NCBI RefSeq assembly: GCF_021398715.1
Contig: NZ_CP090347.1
Location: forward strand, 1,488,001-1,552,000
Direction: 5' to 3'
DNA from: Microbacterium binotii
Lineage (GTDB): Bacteria; Actinomycetota; Actinomycetes; Actinomycetales; Microbacteriaceae
Length of the DNA: 64,000 nt
Part shown: positions 33,288 through 40,674 of the stretch, piece after piece
How positions within the stretch are numbered: position 1 is the stretch's first letter
How the letters are laid out: each line of letters opens with the position of its first letter
Notes under the pieces: generated by a model
Told to the model about the DNA's origin: nothing
Database searches by the model: none
Seen by the model: only the letters and a program-made list of their open reading frames with translations
Translations under genes and position numbers: made by a program

Positions 33288-34316
33288 ATGTCCGACGCAT
33301 CCGATGCCGCCGGGGTCGCACCAGAGAGTGCGACACCGGGGCAAGGAGTGCCGCCGGGGCGTGATCGCGCCGGGGCGCAACGCCAGACGTCGCCCATCCG
33401 GGCGCGACGGAACGACTTCGAGCTGCAGGTCGCGCACGCGCGAGCGGAATTCGAAGAGGCGAACGAGCGCATCAAACAGCGCACCGGCCGAGACCTGATC
33501 CTTGCCATCGTGATCGGCGTCGCGATCGGCGCCGTGGTGTTGGTGGCGCTCGTCTTCGTGAAGTGGCCGTTCCTGATCTTCGGCGCGGGCGTCGCTCTGC
33601 TGGGCACGTTCGAGTTCGCCCGAGCGCTGCAGGCCTCGGGGCGCAAGATCGACGTCGTTCCGCAGCTGGCGGGCGGGTTGATGATCCTGCTGTCGGCGTA
33701 TTTCCTCGATCTCTGGCTCCACTGGGTGTCGCTGTTCGTCGCGGTGGTCCTCATCGTGGTGTGGCGTCTGCTCGGACAGATGATCGCGCGGGACGGGCGA
33801 CGCTACGCGGCCGTCGTCGACGACGTGCTGGCCGGCGCGCTCCTCCCCGTCTACGTGTCGTTCCTCGCGAGCCTCGCGCTGGTGCTGCTGCGCCAGGAAC
33901 ACGGCGAGTGGTGGGTCATGGCCTTCCTCATCGTGGCGATCGCGTCCGACACAGGCGCCTACGTGACCGGCCTCACACTCGGGCGGCATCCCATGGCACC
34001 GCGCATCAGTCCCAAGAAGACCTGGGAGGGATTCGCCGGCGCCGCCCTCGCCGCGGTGATCGCGGGCGTGCTGCTCTCGTGGTTGATGCTCGCGCTGCCC
34101 TGGTGGACCGGCATCATCTTCGGCCTCGTGATCCTGGGCACGGCGACCGCGGGCGACCTCGGAGAGTCCATGCTCAAGCGTGACCTGGGCATCAAAGACA
34201 TGAGTTCCTGGCTTCCTGGGCACGGCGGCGTGCTCGACCGGCTCGACTCGATCCTTCCGTCCGCTCCCGCAGCTCTCGCGCTGTTCTACCTGCTGACACC
34301 TCTGGCGGTCTCATGA
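33288..34316 (+). CDS. cdsA: Phosphatidate cytidylyltransferase
   Basis: A 342-residue membrane enzyme making CDP-diacylglycerol for phospholipid synthesis. A hydrophilic N-terminal extension of about 65 residues precedes eight or so transmembrane helices. The family signature near the C-terminus, SMLKRDLGIKDMSSWLPGHG followed by GVLDRLDS, contains the catalytic Asp residues. It is coupled to frr (seven-base gap) and its stop overlaps the next gene as ATGA. Confidence 0.95.
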   Translation: MSDASDAAGVAPESATPGQGVPPGRDRAGAQRQTSPIRARRNDFELQVAHARAEFEEANERIKQRTGRDLILAIVIGVAIGAVVLVALVFVKWPFLIFGAGVALLGTFEFARALQASGRKIDVVPQLAGGLMILLSAYFLDLWLHWVSLFVAVVLIVVWRLLGQMIARDGRRYAAVVDDVLAGALLPVYVSFLASLALVLLRQEHGEWWVMAFLIVAIASDTGAYVTGLTLGRHPMAPRISPKKTWEGFAGAALAAVIAGVLLSWLMLALPWWTGIIFGLVILGTATAGDLGESMLKRDLGIKDMSSWLPGHGGVLDRLDSILPSAPAALALFYLLTPLAVS

Positions 34317-34930
34317 CAGTTCACGAAGAATCCGCGCTCGAGCAGCGCAGCGAAGCCACGGCGATCTCCACCGCATCCCGTCACAACGCTTTCCCGCGTG
34401 TGCAAGGGCGGGCGAAGGGCTACGATCCTGCCGCTGTGGACGCCTTCCTCGCGCGTGCGCGCGAGGCCTTCGAATCCGACGCCCCAGGAGACGCCTCGGT
34501 CGGCGCTTCCGACGTGCGGGACGTGTCGTTCGCGCTGGTGCGCGGCGGGTACGCGATCGCACCGGTGGATGCCGCACTCGGTCGTGTGGAGGACGCGTTC
34601 GCCGCGCAGGAGCGTCAGCAGACGATCGCCCGCATGGGCGCACGTGCCTGGGTTCAGCAGCAGCGTGAAGACGCGCAGGTGGTGCTCGACCGATTGGGGC
34701 GCGATCGTCGACACCGTTTCGACCGCGTCTCGTTCGTCCACTACGGATACCGGGTGGAGGAAGTCGATCTCGTGGCCGATCGGATCGCCGGTTATCTGAC
34801 GGACGGCACGGGCCTGACCGTCGAACAGGTGCGGTCTGTCGCCTTCCGGATGCAGCGCGGGGGATACCGCGAGACTCAGGTGGATGCGGTGCTCGACGCC
34901 GTCGTCGAGATCATGCTGGCGGTCGGCTGA
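34313..34930 (+). CDS. DivIVA-like repeat protein
   Basis: A 205-residue soluble protein with four copies of a DivIVA-type core: GYDPAAVDAF (36-45), GGYAIAPVDAAL (78-89), YGYRVEEVDLVADRI (144-158) and GGYRETQVDAVLD (183-195). Typical DivIVA has one such N-terminal unit followed by a long coiled coil; here units are repeated and no long coiled coil is obvious. It overlaps cdsA by four bases, so it may link phospholipid supply to polar growth or division. The function is inferred. Confidence 0.8.
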   Translation: MTVHEESALEQRSEATAISTASRHNAFPRVQGRAKGYDPAAVDAFLARAREAFESDAPGDASVGASDVRDVSFALVRGGYAIAPVDAALGRVEDAFAAQERQQTIARMGARAWVQQQREDAQVVLDRLGRDRRHRFDRVSFVHYGYRVEEVDLVADRIAGYLTDGTGLTVEQVRSVAFRMQRGGYRETQVDAVLDAVVEIMLAVG

Positions 34931-34975
34931 GAGACGCGGCGCGATGCTCGCATGGCGTTCTCAGGACCGAATCGT

Positions 34976-34981
34976 TACAAT
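34976..34981 (+). promoter_or_regulatory. -10 box for the transglycosylase-like gene
   Basis: TACAAT within GTTACAATC ends nine bases before GTG 34991, giving an essentially leaderless transcript. No ribosome-binding site precedes that GTG. Confidence 0.5.
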
Positions 34982-34990
34982 CGGGACATC

Positions 34991-35674
34991 GTGACTTCCG
35001 GAGATGACACCCGAAACCCGGCGCCGTTGACCCGACGGTCGGCTCGTGCGTTGGTTGCTCCGGCCTCGGCACCCGCTTCGAAGGCCGCGACGAGCGCGCG
35101 CTGGTCGCGGCGTCGTGGGGTCGTCGGGGTGTTCGCCGGCGTCGCCGCATTGGCTTTCGCTGCCGCATCCGTCGGTCCCGCAGCATTCGCGCTCACGGAT
35201 GCGGCGCCCACGCAGTCCGAGACCGAAACGGTCTACTCGAGCACGATCGACGACGCGCAGAGCCTCGTCGTGGCCTCCGGGGCCGTCGTGTCGCTCGATC
35301 GGGATTCATACAGTGCCTTCGAGAAGCCCAAGCCGCCGCCGGAGCCGGAGCCGAAGGTCGCAGCGGCGTCTCCGGCGACTCCCTTCTACTCCGGTGGCGG
35401 AGCGCCTTCGGAGTGGATGGCCGCCGCGGGCCTCGCCGAGAGCGACTGGGGCTACGTCGACTACATCGTCTCCAAGGAGAGTGGCTGGAACCCCAACGCC
35501 ACGAACCGCAGCTCAGGCGCGTGCGGCCTCGTGCAGGCGCTGCCGTGCAGCAAGGTTCCCGGCAATGGCTACGACCCCGTCGACAACCTGCGTTGGGCCA
35601 ACGGCTACGCTGTGGGGCGCTACGGCAGTTGGGCGGGCGCCTACAACTTCTGGATCAACAACAACTGGTGGTGA
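34991..35674 (+). CDS. Secreted lytic transglycosylase-like protein
   Basis: A 227-residue exported protein. A basic n-region is followed by a hydrophobic segment at about 44-63, then a Pro/Glu/Lys-rich linker (KPKPPPEPEPK) and a C-terminal catalytic domain with DYIVSKESGWNPNATNRSSG; the Glu in SKESGW is the expected catalytic acid of SLT/resuscitation-type muralytic enzymes. It ends in NFWINNNWW, typical of these domains. The GTG start is preferred from the TACAAT box; an in-frame ATG 13 codons upstream (34952) is possible. Confidence 0.8.
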   Translation: MTSGDDTRNPAPLTRRSARALVAPASAPASKAATSARWSRRRGVVGVFAGVAALAFAAASVGPAAFALTDAAPTQSETETVYSSTIDDAQSLVVASGAVVSLDRDSYSAFEKPKPPPEPEPKVAAASPATPFYSGGGAPSEWMAAAGLAESDWGYVDYIVSKESGWNPNATNRSSGACGLVQALPCSKVPGNGYDPVDNLRWANGYAVGRYGSWAGAYNFWINNNWW

Positions 35675-35964
35675 CCGTGGCGCGATCGCGTCGACGCCGC
35701 CCCGAGCACTCCGGCTCCGAAGAGTCGTTCCAGCGCCTCCTGGCGGGCTTCAAACGCACGGAGATGCGCGGCGGCCGCGAGTGGACGGTGCAGCCGATCT
35801 CGGCCATGCAGGCCGTGAAGGATTACACCTGTCCCGGCTGTCACCACGTCGTCCCGGCCGGAACGGCCCACCTCGTGGTGTGGCGTGCCGACGGCGTCAT
35901 GGGCGACGCCGCCGATCTCGCGGCTCGTCGGCACTGGCATTCTCACTGTTGGAAGGTGGCGTGA
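35671..35964 (+). CDS. Small predicted zinc-binding protein
   Basis: A 97-residue protein with a basic N-terminus and a C-terminal motif CPGCHHVVPAGTAHLVVW, then ARRHWHSHCW, in which two Cys, one or more His and a final Cys could bind zinc. Related actinobacterial proteins are often labelled ATP/GTP-binding without evidence. The GTG start overlaps the previous stop as GTGA, and its stop overlaps the next ATG as TGATG, so it is translationally coupled on both sides. Confidence 0.75.
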   Translation: MTVARSRRRRPEHSGSEESFQRLLAGFKRTEMRGGREWTVQPISAMQAVKDYTCPGCHHVVPAGTAHLVVWRADGVMGDAADLAARRHWHSHCWKVA

Positions 35965-36686
35965 TGACCGAGATCCGTGGGGCGAGTGTGCTTCCAGCGC
36001 GGCGCGAAGACATCGTTCTGCGCACGGCGGATGGGCTCGAACTGGTGGGGGAGTTGGCGCTTCCGCTCGAGAAGGACCCGGTCGCCACTCTCGTGACGCT
36101 TCATCCGCTGCCCACCCACGGCGGGTTCATGGATTCGCACATCCTCCGCAAGGCGGCCGCCCGCCTTCCGGCTCTCGCGGACCTCGCCGTGCTCCGGTTC
36201 AACACCAGAGGCACCTCGTCGCCGCGCGGACGGAGCGACGGTCACTTCGAGGAAGGCATCGGCGAGCAAGCCGACGTCGCGGCCGCCATGGACCTCGTCG
36301 CGGAGCGCGCGCTGCCGCATCCGTGGATCGTCGGCTGGTCCTTCGGCACCGAGCTCGCACTCAAATACGGCCGGGAACACCCCGTCGACGGGGCCATCCT
36401 CCTCTCGCCTCCGCTTCACCGCGCCAGTGAGACCGAGATCGCCGCCTGGCGGGGCGATCATCGGCGATTGATCGCTCTCATTCCGGAGTTCGACGACTAC
36501 CTGCGCCCCGAAGAGGCGCGTCAGCGGTTCGCAGCGGTCCCCGAGATGACACTGATCCCCGTGGAGGGCGGCAAGCATTTGTGGGTGGGGGAGGCGCAGA
36601 CCCGCCGCGTGCTGGACGAGATCGTCGAGGTCGTCAACCCCGCGGCCGCGCCCCTGCCGACGGAATGGGACGGGCCGCAGAGCTGA
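35964..36686 (+). CDS. Alpha/beta hydrolase
   Basis: A 240-residue cytoplasmic hydrolase of the alpha/beta fold. The oxyanion region is LHPLPTHGGFMDSHIL, the FNTRGTSSPRGRSDG loop is characteristic of this subgroup, and the nucleophile elbow GWSFGTE carries S126. A C-terminal His (VEGGKHLWVG) completes the triad. Substrate unknown. The ATG follows GGAAGGTGG and overlaps the upstream stop. It converges with the next gene with no base between stops. Confidence 0.85.
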   Translation: MTEIRGASVLPARREDIVLRTADGLELVGELALPLEKDPVATLVTLHPLPTHGGFMDSHILRKAAARLPALADLAVLRFNTRGTSSPRGRSDGHFEEGIGEQADVAAAMDLVAERALPHPWIVGWSFGTELALKYGREHPVDGAILLSPPLHRASETEIAAWRGDHRRLIALIPEFDDYLRPEEARQRFAAVPEMTLIPVEGGKHLWVGEAQTRRVLDEIVEVVNPAAAPLPTEWDGPQS

Positions 36687-37742
36687 TCAGCGCTCGTTCA
36701 TGCGCGGGACGATCACCTGACGGTAGATGATGAGGATGCTCGCGGCGACCGGGATCGCCACGAGTGCGCCGAGAAGTCCGAGCAGTGATCCGCCGGCGAG
36801 AGCGGCGATCACGACCACTGCTCCGGGGACTGCGACGGCGCGACTCATGATGCGCGGCGAAACCAGGTAGGCCTCGAGCTGCATGTAGATGACGTACCAG
36901 ATGGCGGCGGTGAGCGCGGTCGTCGGAGACCCCAGGCCAGGGATGAGGCAGGTCAACACGATGATGACCGAGCCCGTCAGGGTGCCGACCAGCGGGATGA
37001 GTGAGAAGAAGAACGCGATCACGGCCAGGACGGCGGGGAACGGCGCCTGAATGATGGTCAGGAAGATCGCGCTCAACACGCCGTTGATCACGCCGAGGCT
37101 GACCTGCCCCATGACGTAGTAGCCGACCGAGTCGGTGATCTGCTCGGACAACTCGATGAATCGCGGACGGCGCGAAGCGGGGACGAGACTGTAGACGGCG
37201 GCCTTGAGGTTCGGCGTCGACGCGGTGAAGTAGATCGTGAGGATCAGGACGATGAAGGCGCCCGTCAGCCCGCCCAGGAAGGCGAGGCTCGCGTTGATGA
37301 CGCCGCCGGTGATGTTCCCCCAGTTCGAGATCGCCCAATCCTGGACGTTCGACACGGTGTCGTCGATGGTGCTGTCCTGGATTCCCGGGAACACCGAATG
37401 GATCCAGTTCTTGACGTCCTGCCACGACGTGCTCTGCAGGAAGCGCGTGACCTCCTCGACGAGCTGGCTGACCTGACTCACGATGATCGGCACGACCATC
37501 CAGACGATCCCCGCGAAGATGGCGAGGACGCCGAGGACGGTGACGAGGACCGCGGACCAGCGAGGCAACCGCCTTCTCGTCAACCAGGCCACCACGGGTT
37601 CGAGACCGAGCGAGAGGAAGAGAGCCGTGCCGATGTAGAGGAGGATCGTCGACAGCGTCTGCACGCTGCCGATGAGCAGAAGCCCCAGGCCGACACCGAG
37701 CGTGCCGATGAAGGCGATGCGGAACGGGTTGTGAAGCTTCAC
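36687..37742 (-). CDS. AI-2E family transporter
   Basis: A 351-residue polytopic membrane protein of the AI-2E/PerM family, with about eight hydrophobic helices and an extended hydrophilic segment (residues about 110-150) containing HSVFPGIQDSTIDDTVSN. Family members have been linked to export of autoinducer-2 or other small molecules and to Na+/H+ exchange; the substrate here cannot be told. The GTG start has an AGGAGGCACT ribosome-binding site. TATCGT on the minus strand near 37780 is the likely -10. Confidence 0.85.
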   Translation of the reverse strand: MKLHNPFRIAFIGTLGVGLGLLLIGSVQTLSTILLYIGTALFLSLGLEPVVAWLTRRRLPRWSAVLVTVLGVLAIFAGIVWMVVPIIVSQVSQLVEEVTRFLQSTSWQDVKNWIHSVFPGIQDSTIDDTVSNVQDWAISNWGNITGGVINASLAFLGGLTGAFIVLILTIYFTASTPNLKAAVYSLVPASRRPRFIELSEQITDSVGYYVMGQVSLGVINGVLSAIFLTIIQAPFPAVLAVIAFFFSLIPLVGTLTGSVIIVLTCLIPGLGSPTTALTAAIWYVIYMQLEAYLVSPRIMSRAVAVPGAVVVIAALAGGSLLGLLGALVAIPVAASILIIYRQVIVPRMNER

Positions 37743-37844
37743 AGTGCCTCCTCGGCGAGTGGAACGTGCTGCACACACGATACGGGTGACGCGTCCGTGG
37801 AGGCGGGAGCGACCCCCTCTCGCGCAACACACAGGCGTCTCGGC

Positions 37845-37850
37845 TAGTCT
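37845..37850 (+). promoter_or_regulatory. -10 box for the two-part envelope protein gene
   Basis: TAGTCT lies 45 bases upstream of the GTG at 37896, implying a leader of about 35-40 bases that contains the GGGAGGAAG ribosome-binding site. The upstream ATG at 37854 lies too close to this box to be translated from it. Confidence 0.45.
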
Positions 37851-37895
37851 CGAATGTCGGATCGTTCCGCTCCGCGGGCATGGGAGGAAGATTTC

Positions 37896-39722
37896 GTGCG
37901 TTTCGTCTGGGCCGTCGCGGCCTTCGTACTGGCCGCTCTGCTCATCGGGGCAGGCATCGCTCAACGGACCGTTTTCTACGGTCCGTCCACCCAGAGCGCC
38001 GAGATCCCCGCTGCCGACGGAGCGGCGTACACGATGGTCGACGGTGCCGTCCTCACCTCTCTCCCCGGCACGCAGACCCTTCGCGTCTCCTCCTCCGACG
38101 GCGTCTTCGTCGCCTACGGCCGCACCGCTGACATGCGCGCATGGCTCTCCGACCAGACGTACAACGACGTCACCGTGGGGCAGGACGGCGTTCTCAACGC
38201 GGCGGTCATCGAGCCCGAGGTCTCCCAGGCGAGTGCACCCGCCGATGCAGCCGCGGAAGGCGACGAGTCTGCGACCGCGCCTGCGACGACGGAGAGCCGC
38301 GATCCCGCGCAGTCCGACCTCTGGCTCGCCCAGTACAGCGACGACCGTGCCGTCAGCGTCCCCCTGCAATTGCCCGACTCGATGAGCGTGCTGATCGCCT
38401 CGGACGGGACGAAGCCCGCTCCCGCCGAGGCCAGCATCACCTGGAACATCGCGCAGACGACGCCCTGGGCGGGACCCCTGATGCTTCTGGGCGGCGTGGC
38501 CCTCGTTGCGGGGATCGTGCTGTACGTCCTGGCCATCCGACACGACCGGCGCTCGCGCGGACCGCGCCGCAAGGCGCCGCCGCCCCTGCCGGAGACCCAG
38601 CCGATCGATCTCGCCGTGGAGCCAGGGGCGAAGGGCGTGATCAGCGCCAGCCCGTCGAGACGCTCCTCGCGTCGTCCCTTCCTCGCCATCCCGTTGGTCG
38701 TGGCGGGTGCGCTCGTCTTCACCGGCTGCTCGCCCGATGCGTGGCCTGATCTGGCACCGACGCCGACGCCTTCAGGGACGGCGTCGATCGTCGACTCCGC
38801 CGACCAGCAGGCGCCTGCGGTGACCGAGGCGCAGGCGCAGGCGATCCTGCAGCGCATCTCGACGACGGTCGCCTCCGCCGACGAGGCACGCGACGCGAAC
38901 CTCGCGGCCACCCGACTCGATGGAGCCGCGCTGGCCGAGCGCAACACCAATTACGTGCTGCGCGGCGCTCTCGCGGACGAGGCGGCGTTGCCCCCGATTC
39001 CGGCCGAGCCGACGCAGATCATCCTGCCGCAGGCGTTCGACGAGTGGCCGCGCACCGTGATGGCCGTCGTGCAGAAAGAAGGTGCTCAGGGGCCTGTCTC
39101 CACGATCATGTTCCTGACGCAGGCCGACCAGTGGGCCGACTACAAGCTGTCCTACATCGGGGATCTGCTCGGGTCGGTCGAGATGCCCGACCTCGCCCCC
39201 GCCTACATCGGCGCTTCCCAGGTGCCGCCGGATTCGTCGTTCCTGACGGTCGCGCCGGACAAGCTGGCCGAGGCCTACGCGGACGTGCTCAACAACGGCA
39301 AGGACAGCACGTCCATCGGGCTGTTCGACGAGCAGACCGACCTGTTCAGCCAGAACGTCGCCGCGAACCGCCAGGAGCGGCGCGACAAGTTCAATGAGAC
39401 GGGAGCCTCGACCGGCACGATCGAGTTCGCGGCCCAGGCGGGCAGCCAGACGCCGCTCGCCCTCGCGACGCTCGAGAGCGGCGCGATCGTCGCCGTCTCG
39501 GTCAACGAGGTCGACACGGTCACGCCGAACAGCGGCGACGTCGTCATCAAGCTGACCGACAATCCGACCGTGCAAGCACTGACCGGTGTGTCGGAGTCCG
39601 CGACAGGAGTGAGTTCGACCTTCGCCGACCAGCTGTTCTTCTACGTGCCGGCGCAGGGCTCCTCAGAGAAGATCCGACTCCTCGGTTACACCTCCAACAT
39701 CCTGGAAGCGAAGGTTCTGTGA
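37896..39722 (+). CDS. Two-part envelope protein with an internal lipoprotein-like signal
   Basis: A 608-residue protein I do not recognise with certainty; similar actinobacterial proteins are often mislabelled glycosyltransferase. It has an N-terminal helix (about 4-22), an exported-looking acidic domain, a second helix (about 191-212) and a basic loop. Then residues 248-278 form a complete lipoprotein signal (Arg-rich, FLAIPLVVAGALVFTGC, lipobox C278), followed by a 330-residue exported domain. Either two genes are fused or an internal GTG at 38637 also starts a separate 361-residue lipoprotein. The GTG start follows GGGAGGAAG. It overlaps cnoX. Confidence 0.75.
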   Translation: MRFVWAVAAFVLAALLIGAGIAQRTVFYGPSTQSAEIPAADGAAYTMVDGAVLTSLPGTQTLRVSSSDGVFVAYGRTADMRAWLSDQTYNDVTVGQDGVLNAAVIEPEVSQASAPADAAAEGDESATAPATTESRDPAQSDLWLAQYSDDRAVSVPLQLPDSMSVLIASDGTKPAPAEASITWNIAQTTPWAGPLMLLGGVALVAGIVLYVLAIRHDRRSRGPRRKAPPPLPETQPIDLAVEPGAKGVISASPSRRSSRRPFLAIPLVVAGALVFTGCSPDAWPDLAPTPTPSGTASIVDSADQQAPAVTEAQAQAILQRISTTVASADEARDANLAATRLDGAALAERNTNYVLRGALADEAALPPIPAEPTQIILPQAFDEWPRTVMAVVQKEGAQGPVSTIMFLTQADQWADYKLSYIGDLLGSVEMPDLAPAYIGASQVPPDSSFLTVAPDKLAEAYADVLNNGKDSTSIGLFDEQTDLFSQNVAANRQERRDKFNETGASTGTIEFAAQAGSQTPLALATLESGAIVAVSVNEVDTVTPNSGDVVIKLTDNPTVQALTGVSESATGVSSTFADQLFFYVPAQGSSEKIRLLGYTSNILEAKVL

Positions 39723-40648
39723 TGTCCGATCAGGCCCCTGGCGCCGTTCTGCGTGGCGCCGTCGATCTCTCCGCTCTGCGCAACCGGCCCGCGCCGGGCG
39801 CGAATGCTGCAGCGTCCGCTCCGGCGTCCGGCTCTCTCGTGCGAGACGTGACCGACGCGACGTTCGGCCAGATCCTCGAACTCTCTCGCACGGTCCCGGT
39901 CGTCGTGGATCTCTGGGCCGAGTGGTGCGGGCCCTGTAAGCAGCTCAGCCCCATCCTCGAGAAGGTCGTCGAGGAGCTGGCGGGTCGTCTCGTCCTGGCC
40001 AAGGTGGATGTGGACGCGAACCCGCAGATCGCGCAGGGCTTCCGCGCGCAGTCCATCCCGTTGGTCGTCGCTCTGGTCGGCGGCCAGCCGGTGCCGCTGT
40101 TCACCGGCGCTGTGCCGGAGGAGCAGGTCCGCGAGGTCTTCTCACAGCTCCTGCAGCTCGCCGCGCAGAACGGGGTCACGGGGACGGTCGACGCCGGCGC
40201 CGAGAGCACCGCGGACGCTCCCGAGGAGCCCCCGTTGCCGCCCCTGCACGCGGAGGCCTTCGCCGCGATCGAAGAGGGCGACTACGCGCGAGCGGCGTCC
40301 GCCTACGAGCGTGCGCTCGCAGAGAACCCGCGCGACGCCGATGCCCACGCCGGGCTCGGACAGGTGCGTCTGCTTCAGCGGGTGCAGGGCGCGGATCTGC
40401 AGCAGGCCCGCGCGGCGGCCGCTGCCGCGCCCACCGATGTCGACGCGCAACTCCTCGTGGCCGACCTCGACATCTCGGGCGGGCACGTGGACGACGCCTT
40501 CGGGCGTCTGCTCGATCTGTTCGCCGCGCTCCCGGCAGACGACCGGGCTCCGGTCCGGGCACGTCTGCTCGAGCTGTTCGGCCTCGTCGGCGACGCGGAT
40601 CCCCGCGTCATCCGCGCGCGCGGACGACTCGCCTCGCTTCTGTTCTGA
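39722..40648 (+). CDS. cnoX: Thioredoxin with TPR domain, CnoX/YbbN type
   Basis: A 308-residue cytoplasmic protein with an N-terminal thioredoxin domain and a C-terminal TPR-like helical domain, the layout of CnoX (YbbN), a holdase chaperone that hands substrates to GroEL and DnaK. The active-site motif is WCGPC (W68 C69 G70 P71 C72). The helical region starts around LHAEAFAAIEEGDYARAASA. The ATG overlaps the previous stop as TGATG; a GTG one codon upstream is also possible. Confidence 0.88.
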   Translation: MSDQAPGAVLRGAVDLSALRNRPAPGANAAASAPASGSLVRDVTDATFGQILELSRTVPVVVDLWAEWCGPCKQLSPILEKVVEELAGRLVLAKVDVDANPQIAQGFRAQSIPLVVALVGGQPVPLFTGAVPEEQVREVFSQLLQLAAQNGVTGTVDAGAESTADAPEEPPLPPLHAEAFAAIEEGDYARAASAYERALAENPRDADAHAGLGQVRLLQRVQGADLQQARAAAAAAPTDVDAQLLVADLDISGGHVDDAFGRLLDLFAALPADDRAPVRARLLELFGLVGDADPRVIRARGRLASLLF

Positions 40649-40674
40649 GGCCGAGCCGTCCGCAACCCGTTCTG

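Noticed and set aside
38637..39722. Listing the internal GTG 38637 frame as a separate lipoprotein gene
   Set aside because: The ribosome-binding site upstream of it is weak (GGGGCGAAGGGC) and the long frame is continuous. I report it as a finding instead of a second CDS.
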